DNA of 38,055 nucleotides from Clostridiales bacterium (GTDB lineage Bacteria; Bacillota; Clostridia; Oscillospirales; Oscillospiraceae): NCBI GenBank assembly GCA_012718935.1, contig JAAYBH010000469.1, forward strand, positions 1 to 38,055, written 5' to 3'. Shown here piece by piece: positions 11,246 to 20,425 of this stretch; the stretch's first letter is position 1; each line of letters begins with the position of its first letter. Both the position numbers and the translations under genes were made by a program. The notes beneath the pieces were generated by a model. That model ran no database searches and was not told the DNA's origin. It was given only the letters and a program-made list of their open reading frames with translations.

Positions 11246-11778
11246 AATGGAGACTGTTCCGCCGCATAGGGAAAAACACGATCATAATGGTGAAGCATGC
11301 TCTCAAGGAGGTGCTTTACGCCCCCTTGTATATCCACAGCTTTCAGCTGCTCTTACCGCACCGTATGGACGAGGCTGCGAAGTTCAACGGCTTAGACCCG
11401 GACAGGCTCGTTTCCACGGCGGACAAGCTTCGGTACTACCGATATAAAAAAGCCCTGCTTCAGCGTGAAGTCGCCGATTACGCAGGGATTGACAGGAGCA
11501 CATATATCAAATATGAGGCTGGTCTTGATTATTACCCGCCGGACAAGCTGGGCAAAATCGCGGAGCTGTTGGGGGTTGATATTGCCGATCTTCTCGATAA
11601 GTATAACGCGTTTATCCGGAACGGGCAGGGGCCGCAAATCCGTGCTTTACGCCGACAGATGAGGCTGACCCAAAAGGAATTCGGAAAACGCTTCGGCATC
11701 CACGAGACGACGGTAAGGGAATGGGAGCATGAGAATATCCGAATCTCAAAGAAGCAGTACATTAAGCTGTTTATGTAA
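11206..11778 (+). CDS. XRE-family regulator with two HTH domains
   Basis: [56 protein letters not shown] and [45 protein letters not shown]-terminal start uncertain. Confidence 0.8.
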   Translation: MGFRDGKRTSFRVKWRLFRRIGKNTIIMVKHALKEVLYAPLYIHSFQLLLPHRMDEAAKFNGLDPDRLVSTADKLRYYRYKKALLQREVADYAGIDRSTYIKYEAGLDYYPPDKLGKIAELLGVDIADLLDKYNAFIRNGQGPQIRALRRQMRLTQKEFGKRFGIHETTVREWEHENIRISKKQYIKLFM

Positions 11779-11798
11779 CAATTTTTGCCGTGATTTCA

Positions 11799-11996
11799 TC
11801 AGCGGGTTTTGCCTGAGCTGTCTGTCTGGGCCCGATGGGACTGTTCTAGTTTTTTTATTAAGTCCATTTTTTGCTCTCTGGGGCAAGGCAGTTTTTGAAT
11901 GTAACCGATGACAGCCTGCGCATGGACCGTCGCTATCCGCTTTTGTAGAATGCGCATATCGTCTGCATTTTTCGGATAATGTACGGTGACATTCAT
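11799..11996 (-). CDS. Small conserved protein of mobile-element type
   Basis: MNVTVHYPKNADDMRILQKRIATVHAQAVIGYIQKLPCPREQKMDLIKKLEQ; strong SD GGAGG upstream. Confidence 0.55.
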   Translation of the reverse strand: MNVTVHYPKNADDMRILQKRIATVHAQAVIGYIQKLPCPREQKMDLIKKLEQSHRAQTDSSGKTR

Positions 11997-12079
11997 GTCC
12001 TGTCCTCCTCGCTGAAATTTTCAAGGTACTCATACATATGCCGCCGAGGTTGTCCGTTATCATCCTGAACTGTATGTGA

Positions 12080-12109
12080 TTGATGCAATCTTACTTTTTA
12101 TGATATAAT
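12080..12109 (+). promoter_or_regulatory. Putative promoter of the STAND ATPase gene
   Basis: TTGATG (12080-12085) - 18 nt - TATAAT (12104-12109). Confidence 0.5.
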
Positions 12110-12163
12110 TACCATCCATAACGCTTGTCCCGTACGCTTTCAGTATAAAGGAAGTATTCGCTA

Positions 12164-12195
12164 AACACATTGTTTAGGGATTGAGCGCAAATTGA
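12164..12195 (+). repeat. Left copy of gapped direct repeat AACACATTG-N8-TTGAGCGCAAATTGA
   Basis: Pairs with 18293-18324 at identical spacing: 9/9 plus 14/15 matching bases. Confidence 0.7.
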
Positions 12196-12212
12196 CGATT
12201 TGACGGAGAGGG

Positions 12213-14552
12213 GTGGCCTGTGTGGAACGGTGTGATTTCAGCTCCGCCATGACCATCTTGTACAGATACTTCGGCAGCGACTACGGTACGGATCAGGTAG
12301 AGCTGATGTACCAACTCTTTACCAGCTTTGTCGCCGATGACGCCGCGGCGGATTTCACGTTTGACAACGGCTCCGTCTGCCGCTGGATAAACGGTCAGGC
12401 CCGGATCAGTCCGCGCATCAGCGGGTACTATGTCGCAGGCAAGCATCAAAACGAACTGGCTGAGGATATTAGGAACAACGTCATCCCAAAGCTGACCGAC
12501 AGCGCCATGTGCGTTCAGGAGATATCCGACCTTCTGATCAACGATGTGACCATATCGGCGCAGAAAAAGAAGGAGATGGGTGCAAGCCATCCCCCTGAAG
12601 CTGAGAAAGAACAGGCATATTTTCTCAGTCTTGTCCTGTGCTTTTGCATGGCGCGCGAATTCATCAGGCGCGACGCCAAAACAAAGCTGCTACAGACAAG
12701 CGGGACGCTGTCTCCGAATATTGACGGCTATCTGCTGGACGGCTTCGCGCCGCGTCCCTGCCGCTGGTTCTGCGGCAGAGAGAGTGAGATTGCCACCGTC
12801 CATGAGCTGCTGAAGCAGCACGGTCATATCTTCGTCGAGGGTATCCCCGGCATTGGGAAAAGCGAGCTGGCAAAGGGCTATGTTGCTGCGTTTCGAAGAG
12901 AATACACAAATATCCTGTATTTCACATATACCGGCAATCTCCGGCAGATGATCACGGATATGTATTTCTCCGACGACCGGCCGGAGGAGAACGAAATAGA
13001 ACGCTTTAAGCGGCACAACCGCTTCCTGCGCAGCCTCAAGGGCGACACGCTGCTCATCATCGACAATTTCAATACGGTGGCGTCCGACGAACCGTTTCTC
13101 GGCGTGATGCTGAAATACAACTGCCGCTTACTTTTCACCACGCGCAGCCGGTTTGTTAACTATCGTATATATGAGCTAACAGAGTTATCAGATATGCAAA
13201 CCCTGCTGATGCTGGCCGGCAATTTCTATGCCGATGCGGAAGCGCATCGGCCGATCCTGGAGCAGATCATCGAAGCGGTGCACCGGCACACGCTGGCTGT
13301 GGAGATGTCGATCCGCCTACTTGAAACTGGTATACTGACGCCGGAAGCTCTGCTACAAAAGCTGACGGAGCAAAAGACGGCGATGGACGCTTCGGACCGA
13401 ATCAGCGTCGTCAAGGATGGGATCAGCCGCAAAGCGACGTACTACGACCATCTGCACCTTCTGTTCTCCCTGTATCGGCTTTCGGAGCCGATGCAGACAG
13501 TCATGCGGAACTTGGCCTTTATTCCTCCGTCCGGCATCATGCCCAGGCTGTTTGCCAAATGGCTAAGACTGTCCGACATGAACGCAATCAACGACTTGGC
13601 TGAGTTCGGCTTTGTCCGGCAGCTGGAGAGCCGAAAAATCGGCCTTCATCCGATGATCCAGGAGATTGCCGTTACGGATTTGAAACCGTCCATCACTAAT
13701 TGCGGCGATCTGATTGAGTCGATTCAAGCGGTCTGTCTCCGTCACGGAGAGGATGTCCCGTATTACAAGCTGCTGTTTCAGACGATTGAGAGCATTGCTG
13801 TCCTCGTAGTGAAAGACGAGGAGGTTCGGTATCTGCGCTTCATTGAGGACGCTTTCGCCTATATGGAGAAGTATCAGCACCGGTCCGGAATGGAGAAAAT
13901 CATCGCTGAAATGACCAGCATACTGCCTGCTAGCGGCGGCCCGAACGATCAAGCGTTGCTGTTTGACTACCAGGCAGCGTTTGAGGATGTTTTCCATAAC
14001 AACCCTCAGAGAGCAATCAAGCTGGAAAAGGACGCGCTGGCCCTATGTGCGGAGGTGACAGCGGATAACGCGCAGCTGGCCGCTAATCTAAATGCCAACA
14101 TCGGGTATCTGTACCACAAAACAAAGCAGATGGCGTTGGCAAGGCGGCACATGGAGGAAGGTCTGCGCCTTTTGGAGCGGCACGATCTCCTGTATATGAA
14201 CGACAGCGTGATACAGATCACCAACTATGCCGGTCTGCTTGCGGATATGGGAGAGCGGGAAAAGGCCCTGTTGACGCTGCAAAAATGCGCGAAGGCCGTC
14301 AAGGAGTTCAATTCCGAGCTTTCCCGAGACTATGCAAGCATCTCCTGGAATATGGGAACCATATGCCTCGAAATGGGCAACGTACAGCAGGCTACGGAGT
14401 ATTTCAAAGCTGCGCTGAACGCGTATGAAGTGCTGCTGGCCGGCGAGCCGGAACAGCTGGAGGCACAATATCGGGAAGTTCAAAAGCTGTACGCCGCAGT
14501 CGGCGCTCGGTTCGGCCAGCAATTCAGAAGAAAGCTCAGCGCAGACGAATGA
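12213..14552 (+). CDS. STAND/NB-ARC (NLR-like) ATPase with C-terminal TPR region
   Basis: Walker A GIPGIGKSELAKGY, Walker B DTLLIIDNFN, sensor-like CRLLFTTRSRF, winged-helix-like MIQEIAVTDLKPS, C-terminal TPR-like repeats (LNANIGYLYHKTKQMALARRHMEEGLRLL; ISWNMGTICLEMGNVQQATEYFKAAL). Confidence 0.85.
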   Translation: MACVERCDFSSAMTILYRYFGSDYGTDQVELMYQLFTSFVADDAAADFTFDNGSVCRWINGQARISPRISGYYVAGKHQNELAEDIRNNVIPKLTDSAMCVQEISDLLINDVTISAQKKKEMGASHPPEAEKEQAYFLSLVLCFCMAREFIRRDAKTKLLQTSGTLSPNIDGYLLDGFAPRPCRWFCGRESEIATVHELLKQHGHIFVEGIPGIGKSELAKGYVAAFRREYTNILYFTYTGNLRQMITDMYFSDDRPEENEIERFKRHNRFLRSLKGDTLLIIDNFNTVASDEPFLGVMLKYNCRLLFTTRSRFVNYRIYELTELSDMQTLLMLAGNFYADAEAHRPILEQIIEAVHRHTLAVEMSIRLLETGILTPEALLQKLTEQKTAMDASDRISVVKDGISRKATYYDHLHLLFSLYRLSEPMQTVMRNLAFIPPSGIMPRLFAKWLRLSDMNAINDLAEFGFVRQLESRKIGLHPMIQEIAVTDLKPSITNCGDLIESIQAVCLRHGEDVPYYKLLFQTIESIAVLVVKDEEVRYLRFIEDAFAYMEKYQHRSGMEKIIAEMTSILPASGGPNDQALLFDYQAAFEDVFHNNPQRAIKLEKDALALCAEVTADNAQLAANLNANIGYLYHKTKQMALARRHMEEGLRLLERHDLLYMNDSVIQITNYAGLLADMGEREKALLTLQKCAKAVKEFNSELSRDYASISWNMGTICLEMGNVQQATEYFKAALNAYEVLLAGEPEQLEAQYREVQKLYAAVGARFGQQFRRKLSADE

Positions 14553-14563
14553 GGATATGGCGC

Positions 14564-16255
14564 TTACCTTTCCAAAGCCTGTCTTCGTGTTTTTTTCTCC
14601 GGCGTTATCTGAGTTTTTTGAGCCTCTTTCAGCCGGCGCCTGACGGAGAGCGCGGCATCATCGAGATTACCCTCACCAAGCTCGTAGCCGATTTCCCGAC
14701 GGGCGGCGGCGAGTCGGCTCCGGTCAAATTTGTCGCCGTAACCCTTGCGCAACGCGGTTTCGACCTTGGCCGTCTGCGCCGGACGCAGCTCGGCGCGGGT
14801 ATCCCAAACGGTCTCTGCATCTCCGGGTTTGATGTGGCCGGAGACTTCATTGTATTCTGCTAGTTCCTGCTTTTCTTTTTCGGTTAACTCAGCTTCCCGG
14901 CGATCCAGGCCGGGGAGCTCTTTTTGTATGGCCTGCAAGGACTGTTCCTTGTTTTGAACCTCGGTGTCCTTCGAGCAACTGAGTTTGGAGATCAGCATAG
15001 CTCTCTCAGATTTCAGGTCCTCGATTTCCTCCGTGAAGGTGCCGATTTTAATAGTCAGATCATGCTTTTTGACAAATTGCAGGGTGGTACGCTTATCGCG
15101 TTCGGTCTGCAGCTCTTTACGTTCCAAGGACCTGTCCTTGATAATTTTGCCGATAGTCTTATACTGTTCAAACACCGGCGCCGTTTTGTCCAGCCAGTCA
15201 TGATACTTCCACTTTTGCTGACCGACGCCGAGAAGCTGATACCGCAAAACAACAAGCCGGCTGCGGATATTCTCCAGGGCTTCCGCGATCTGCGGAACGG
15301 TTTGCAGGAGAGCGTCCAGCTTCGCTTTCAACTCCCGAAGGATGCGGTTTCCCGCTTTGATCTCCCGGTTCCAGGCGCAGCGGTCGGCGGCAACGCCGCG
15401 CTTTTCCATGGCACGGGCGGAGACGCCCTCATGGATGGTGGGCAGCTCGTCGAGGCCCCTTTCAGCGTGGCTCCGATGATCGACGCGCTCGACGCTTCCA
15501 TGTTCAGCCAAGACACGGTTTACTTCATCGGCCCAGGCTTTCCGCCACCCCACAAGCTGCTCATCGCTGTTCCAGGCCGCGCAGATCGGGTTCTGACGTC
15601 CGTAACGGGTTGCTTTGGGATGCTTAGAGATACGCTCCAGGCCCTGCGCCTCGGCCTTGGAAGGCGATAGATAGACCTTTTCTTTCCCGGCCCGGTACTG
15701 GTATTGCTTTTCCCAGCCATCATGCTGTACCGTCAGAAATTCGACGGCGGTAAAGCCCTTTTCCGCGCCGTCACGGACGCACAGATATTCTTTTTCAGTT
15801 TTCTGCTGCCATGTGCCGTCTGAATTGAGTGGCCGGACCGTCAGCATCAGATGCACGTGTGGATTGCCGTCGCCAGCGTCGTGGATACAAATATCGGCGC
15901 ACATACCCTGTGACACAAAGTTACCCTGTATGTAGCTTGTCAACAGGTCTACCCAAGCGCCATTATCCAGCTCCGCCGGCAGGGCGACGATGAGTTGCCG
16001 GGCGAGACGGCTGTCCTTTGCCGTTTCAGCAGCTTCCACCGCGTTCCAGAGCTTTTCGCGGTCGCACCAATCCGTCGGCGCTTCCGGCGGAAGAAATGTC
16101 TGCTCGTAGACAAGGCCGTACTTCCGGGTATAGTCGTGCCGCACGCCGTCGTAATCGTTAGTCATACAGCCGCAGCTCTGGTAAGCCGTCGCGGCGACGG
16201 CGGAGCGCCCGCTTCCGCGGCTTATGATTTTCGCTTCCAGATGATAAATTGCCGT
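14564..16255 (-). CDS. MobA/MobL-type (MOBQ) relaxase; canonical start codon absent
   Basis: Includes N-terminal AIYHLEAKIISRGSGRSAVAATAYQSC upstream of the ORF-track start, then MTNDYDGVRHDYTRK...NPHVHLMLTVRPL...DGAEKGFTAVEF...VDHRSHAERGLDELPTIHEGV. Start position is ACG at 16255. Confidence 0.85.
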   Translation of the reverse strand, partial: TAIYHLEAKIISRGSGRSAVAATAYQSCGCMTNDYDGVRHDYTRKYGLVYEQTFLPPEAPTDWCDREKLWNAVEAAETAKDSRLARQLIVALPAELDNGAWVDLLTSYIQGNFVSQGMCADICIHDAGDGNPHVHLMLTVRPLNSDGTWQQKTEKEYLCVRDGAEKGFTAVEFLTVQHDGWEKQYQYRAGKEKVYLSPSKAEAQGLERISKHPKATRYGRQNPICAAWNSDEQLVGWRKAWADEVNRVLAEHGSVERVDHRSHAERGLDELPTIHEGVSARAMEKRGVAADRCAWNREIKAGNRILRELKAKLDALLQTVPQIAEALENIRSRLVVLRYQLLGVGQQKWKYHDWLDKTAPVFEQYKTIGKIIKDRSLERKELQTERDKRTTLQFVKKHDLTIKIGTFTEEIEDLKSERAMLISKLSCSKDTEVQNKEQSLQAIQKELPGLDRREAELTEKEKQELAEYNEVSGHIKPGDAETVWDTRAELRPAQTAKVETALRKGYGDKFDRSRLAAARREIGYELGEGNLDDAALSVRRRLKEAQKTQITPEKKTRRQALER

Positions 16256-16461
16256 GTCCGTTCACCCCGCATCCTTTGCGCTATCCTCAGCCTGACGCGT
16301 TCCCCGTCTCCCGTGACTTTCAGCAGAAGGGCACGGGAGGCTGCCGATGCTCTGAATATGCCTCCCACGCAGCATATTCGGGAGCACCGGCGGCAAGGCG
16401 TCCGCAGATGCCGCATCCGGCCTCTCGCCGCGGCGGGCGCACGTGCCCCGCAGGGGCTGCC

Positions 16462-16500
16462 ACCACCGCCCGTGCGGGCGGTGGTTAGTAAGTGCGCCCT
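16462..16500 (+). other. Origin of transfer (oriT): hairpin plus MOBQ-type nic core
   Basis: ACCACCGCCC-gtgc-GGGCGGTGGT perfect 10-bp stem followed by tag and TAAGTGCGCCCT (16489-16500), matching the RSF1010/pSC101/pTF1-type nic consensus; adjacent to the relaxase. Confidence 0.85.
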
Positions 16501-16527
16501 TCGGGAGCTTTTTGCTCCACGTAAAAC

Positions 16528-16728
16528 TCAAAGTCTGCGGAAAATGTATTCAAGTGCCGCTTTCAGCGTCTCGCCGTCCATCGTGACGGCTTCCGGGTAG
16601 AGGCTTTCCAGGATGGCTCCGTGCTCAATGAGCCGCCGCGTTCTGGACTTGCGTTCCCGCAGCTTTTCCCGTGCTTCAGCCTCCTGCTGACGGTGTTGGG
16701 CTTGCAATTGCTCCTTGTCATCGTTCAT
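16528..16728 (-). CDS. DUF3847-type mobilization-associated small protein
   Basis: MNDDKEQLQAQHRQQEAEAREKLRERKSRTRRLIEHGAILESLYPEAVTMDGETLKAALEYIFRRL between relaxase and parR/parM; internal ATG at 16728 is the likely start. Confidence 0.7.
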   Translation of the reverse strand: MNDDKEQLQAQHRQQEAEAREKLRERKSRTRRLIEHGAILESLYPEAVTMDGETLKAALEYIFRRL

Positions 16729-16871
16729 ATGTAAAATCTCCTGCTCTTCGGTATGAGTTTTATGAAAAATGATACTATTTTTAGTTCCTGTTGGTGCAGT
16801 CACCTGAAACCGCAAGTTGCTGATGGATTTTGGTGCCGGTATCGAAATGTCTGGTGCTGTACCGGTGCAGA

Positions 16872-17285
16872 TTACCCGCCAAGAAAGTCCCAATCCACGT
16901 TTACACCGACTTCCTGCTCTGCTGCCACCGCATCCTCATTCTGAGAGTGACCGGGCCGGGAAGGAAAAGTTTGCTGCACCTGATACGGCTGTATCCATCC
17001 GGCGAGGTAGGCGGCGAGGAAGCCGGGCAGCACTCGTTCCATCGCCCTCTCAACCGCCGCCACAATCTGCGCCACGAACCGTTCTTCGCGCTCGCGTGTT
17101 TCAAGATAAGGGTCGCTTTGCGTCTTGTAATACCGCTCGAAGAAGTTCACCAGCGAGACGGCGATTGCCTGACTGTAGGACTTAAACGCCCTCTTGTCCA
17201 TCGTCTGAAGGTACTCCCAGGCCCGCCGCTGTAGAGGCTTATCCAGATTGAATCTCAAATTTGTGCTGCGGATATTGCCGCCCAT
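16872..17285 (-). CDS. ParR-like partition adaptor protein
   Basis: Small protein (RSTNLRFNLDKPLQRRAWEYLQTMDKRAFKSYSQAIAVSLVNFFERYY) directly downstream of the ParM-like gene. Confidence 0.6.
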   Translation of the reverse strand: MGGNIRSTNLRFNLDKPLQRRAWEYLQTMDKRAFKSYSQAIAVSLVNFFERYYKTQSDPYLETREREERFVAQIVAAVERAMERVLPGFLAAYLAGWIQPYQVQQTFPSRPGHSQNEDAVAAEQEVGVNVDWDFLGG

Positions 17286-17288
17286 TGG

Positions 17289-18209
17289 CTACTCCTTCCT
17301 CCGAAGGGCTGCGTATGCCAGGTATTCGTAGCCCTTCGCCGTGGCGCAGATGTCCTCGATGATGGTGACGCGCTCGGCGTCGTATTGCCCGAAATGCTTC
17401 ACTATGCAGCCGCCCCCGCCCACGATGTAGAGCCGCATCAGGTCCGGGCTATACTCGTACCGCCGCAGAGTGGCGAAAAGGGAGTCCGCGTAAGCAATGG
17501 CGACGGCCCGGATACAGTCCAGATACTTCTTCCCAATATCTGCCGTCCCGTGGCGCAAAAAGTGGTCGATGATGCTCTCGTCGATCTTGATACCAAAGCT
17601 GTCCATGACGGCGTTTTTCGCAGCGATCACACACTGGTTAACGCCCAGCTTTTCCGTCCAGCATTTACTCTCGACGGCTTTCTTGTTAATGATGTACATG
17701 ATGTTCATGGTACCGTTGCCGATGTCAGCCAGCATATTTGTTCCCCGGAAATCCCCGAGCCGCTCGATGACGGCCGGGTAGCCCTGCGGGTATAGGCTGC
17801 ATCCCTTGAACCGGATATGATACGCTGTGCCGTTAAATACAAACCGGACGTCCTCGTACCGCAGAAGATACGCCCGGAATTCCTCCCGCTGCGCCTTGAT
17901 CCAGGTCAGCGGCAGGCCGGCCGCCAGGTGCACATCCGCTTCCCGGAGTCCGTGAATATTCAGCTCCCGCGCGATAGCCATGAGGGTTAGAATGTAATAC
18001 TCGTCGTCGGACGCCTTGTCCGGCGTGAATTCCTTGTGGCCTTCTCCGATACGGTAGTAGGTGCTCTCGTACTCCAAAATGTTTCCAGTGAAAATGGGGT
18101 CCGTCTTGCAGGCGACGAGGCCGGTTGGGGTTACGGTATTGACCGTCTTGATGTTCCCATAGCCGTGGTCAACGGCGATGATTTTTTTGCCGTCCTCCAG
18201 CTCGCGCAT
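17289..18209 (-). CDS. ParM/StbA-like actin-fold plasmid segregation ATPase
   Basis: IIAVDHGYGNIKTVNTV, DIGNGTMNIMYI, LYIVGGGGCIVKHF actin-like phosphate and adenosine motifs. Confidence 0.85.
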   Translation of the reverse strand: MRELEDGKKIIAVDHGYGNIKTVNTVTPTGLVACKTDPIFTGNILEYESTYYRIGEGHKEFTPDKASDDEYYILTLMAIARELNIHGLREADVHLAAGLPLTWIKAQREEFRAYLLRYEDVRFVFNGTAYHIRFKGCSLYPQGYPAVIERLGDFRGTNMLADIGNGTMNIMYIINKKAVESKCWTEKLGVNQCVIAAKNAVMDSFGIKIDESIIDHFLRHGTADIGKKYLDCIRAVAIAYADSLFATLRRYEYSPDLMRLYIVGGGGCIVKHFGQYDAERVTIIEDICATAKGYEYLAYAALRRKE

Positions 18210-18240
18210 GTGTGATTCCTCCTATTCCGATTTTGGGATT

Positions 18241-18272
18241 AGTACCGCCGCGGTACTGATTTCCGGCATCAG
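18241..18272. repeat. Two adjacent dyads upstream of parM (possible centromere/operator)
   Basis: AGTACCG-ccg-CGGTACT (18241-18257) and CTGAT-ttccggc-ATCAG (18256-18272). Confidence 0.55.
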
Positions 18273-18292
18273 TCTAGGGCTTTTCATGAGAG

Positions 18293-18324
18293 AACACATT
18301 GACGCAGATTTGAACGCAAATTGA
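18293..18324 (+). repeat. Right copy of gapped direct repeat AACACATTG-N8-TTGAACGCAAATTGA
   Basis: See 12164-12195. Confidence 0.7.
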
Positions 18325-18331
18325 GCAAAAA

Positions 18332-18369
18332 ACATCCCCGCGCGGCGAAGTGCTCGCCATGGGGGATGT
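18332..18369 (-). terminator. Rho-independent terminator of the lemA-side operon
   Basis: Reverse strand ACATCCCC-catGGCGAgcacttcgCC...-GGGGATGT followed by TTTTTGCTC. Confidence 0.8.
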
Positions 18370-18440
18370 TTAGGATGTCTAATGGTATGCATGTTGATAC
18401 AATCAAAGCATCAAAAGGACAGATATGACCTCCTATTGAA

Positions 18441-18977
18441 TTACAGCTTCATTGACACGTCGGCTCTCTTGCTGTCCTGGGCTTCAAAGAAACTATACGG
18501 GGTATATTTCTTCCCGATGATGCTGCAAGGCCACGTGACAAGAAGTTGATTGAAAGCCGATACATTCGAGTTATAAAACCGCCGGGCGGCCTGTAAATGT
18601 GCCTCCGCGTCGCGGATACCGTCCTGCAGGTCGCTGAAAACCGCCGCCGACTTAAGCTCCGGGTATGCTTCCGCCACAAGGTTCAGCCCCCGCGTCAGCT
18701 CATCCATTTGTGCGCTGACCTCGCTGCGCTGGGCCATCGTCATCCCCTGTCGCAGCCCAACGATTTTCCCGAAGGTTTCCACCTCATGTATGGCGTACTG
18801 CCGGCACACATCCAGCATTTTCGTCAGCGTGTCGTAGCGCTTGGTCAGGGCGACGTCGATCCCCGATTCACTCTCGGCTATTTTAACCGCCATGCGCCGG
18901 AAGCGGTTAAATGTCTTGATGAACCACGATGCGAGCATGAAAATGATTACCACAATAATAATGAAGCCTATGAGCAT
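18441..18977 (-). CDS. LemA family protein
   Basis: Single TM then NRFRRMAVKIAESESGIDVALTKRYDTLTKMLDVCRQYAIHE...YNSNVSAFNQLLVTWPCSIIGKKY. Start at the internal ATG 18977. Confidence 0.9.
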   Translation of the reverse strand: MLIGFIIIVVIIFMLASWFIKTFNRFRRMAVKIAESESGIDVALTKRYDTLTKMLDVCRQYAIHEVETFGKIVGLRQGMTMAQRSEVSAQMDELTRGLNLVAEAYPELKSAAVFSDLQDGIRDAEAHLQAARRFYNSNVSAFNQLLVTWPCSIIGKKYTPYSFFEAQDSKRADVSMKL

Positions 18978-18996
18978 CGTTGCTTCCGCTCCTTTC

Positions 18997-20355
18997 TCAG
19001 CCGCCGAGGTTGGCGGCAACAAACAAATAATGAAACAACAGCAGGAGCGCCGTACCGGCAATACCTGTGAAAAGTCCGCCTATTCCTCCGCGCCTCCTTA
19101 ATGTGAGCAGCGGCCACATAAACCCCAGGACGAAGATCGTCAGCACAAGGATATAAACCAGCGTCGGCGCGCTCACCGCATCGGGGCTGAAAATATCGGT
19201 GGAGAGTATGATCCCGTAGGGAAGCCTTATGAGCGTGTAAAGCGCGCTCACGGCATAAATGGCCAGCAAAATCAACCCGATGGGATTGAACCTGCGCAAT
19301 ATTCCCGTTTTTTTCCTGCCCGCCGGTTTCTGTCCGGCTCGGGCCGCGTCGTCAGTTACAGAGGCTTCGGCATCGTCCTGGATATCAAAGCCTCTTGAAA
19401 CATCACCGTCCGGATTTTTACCGCCGAACAGATCGTCGTTTCTCATCAGCTCATCCAGGATATCTGTCAGGTATGTAATTTCCCTGCGCTGGTCCGCCCT
19501 CAGCAGGTTAATATCCTTTAACTGTTTTCCGGAAGCCTCAAACGAATCGCGGTTGTTTTGCACGGCTATACAGATTAAATTTCCATTGAAGCACATATTG
19601 GTGAGTCCGCCCGCCCTTGCGTCGGCCGATGCAATAAATTCCATAAAGTGCGGCGTCAGAATCAGAAACGCGGTGTGCCAGTCTGATGTAAGTATCTGAA
19701 ACCGGCTGTTGAAGGCCGCGTTTTCGGTTTCAATGTCGCTTGTCATTTTTGCGCTGAACAGCGGCGGCTTTTCACGCAGGCGGAGCGTGGCCGCCAGCCG
19801 CCTGTCATGCTCAACAAAAATCCACGGGCCTTGAAATACGGTTACCCAATCAGTTTCCGTGTCGCCGTCCGAATTTTTGCGTCTTTCGGCCCGTTCCAGC
19901 TTAACATCACTGAACAAAATAGTACGTCCCTTGTATTTGCCGCGCACCAGGTCGCTGCCGGTACATTTATCCCATTGCCCGGTTAGCCCCGCGCCGCGTA
20001 TGAGGTCCGCGCTTATGTGGGCGCCGTGGTTATATTCCTCAACCTCAAACACTTCCCCAAGCAGGCCCCGCGTGATGTTTTCGCTGACAAACGCTTTGAT
20101 TTTATTTTTTTTCCCGACAAGCATGAAAAACAACACAACCGCCGCAAAAAACAGCGCCAGGATTCCCCACACAATCACCTGGGGAACGTCTTCACCGTTT
20201 TTTTGGGCTATACCCGCCCACACTCCCAGCCCACAACAGGCTCCCAGCAGTATAAAAAAGGCAAGCAGCCTGGCGTTCGCCGATTTGCGCATCACGTTCA
20301 GCCGCGCTTGGATCTCGGCGTCGTTAAGCGCTGTTGTTTGAACATTTTCTTTCAT
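18997..20355 (-). CDS. DUF3137 domain membrane protein
   Basis: Paired with LemA; TM segments plus GRTILFSDVKLERAERR...VFQGPWIFVEHDRRL...LTPHFMEFIASADAR. Confidence 0.8.
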   Translation of the reverse strand: MKENVQTTALNDAEIQARLNVMRKSANARLLAFFILLGACCGLGVWAGIAQKNGEDVPQVIVWGILALFFAAVVLFFMLVGKKNKIKAFVSENITRGLLGEVFEVEEYNHGAHISADLIRGAGLTGQWDKCTGSDLVRGKYKGRTILFSDVKLERAERRKNSDGDTETDWVTVFQGPWIFVEHDRRLAATLRLREKPPLFSAKMTSDIETENAAFNSRFQILTSDWHTAFLILTPHFMEFIASADARAGGLTNMCFNGNLICIAVQNNRDSFEASGKQLKDINLLRADQRREITYLTDILDELMRNDDLFGGKNPDGDVSRGFDIQDDAEASVTDDAARAGQKPAGRKKTGILRRFNPIGLILLAIYAVSALYTLIRLPYGIILSTDIFSPDAVSAPTLVYILVLTIFVLGFMWPLLTLRRRGGIGGLFTGIAGTALLLLFHYLFVAANLGG

Positions 20356-20425
20356 TCCCGTTTCACCTCCCAAAGTTACTCGTCTTTTTCTTCAGACGCG
20401 GAAATATAATAGACATCACAGGCCA

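Noticed and set aside
14924-15670. 248-aa plus-strand ORF opposite the relaxase
   Set aside because: Relaxase frame has conserved family motifs over the full region; the plus ORF has none.
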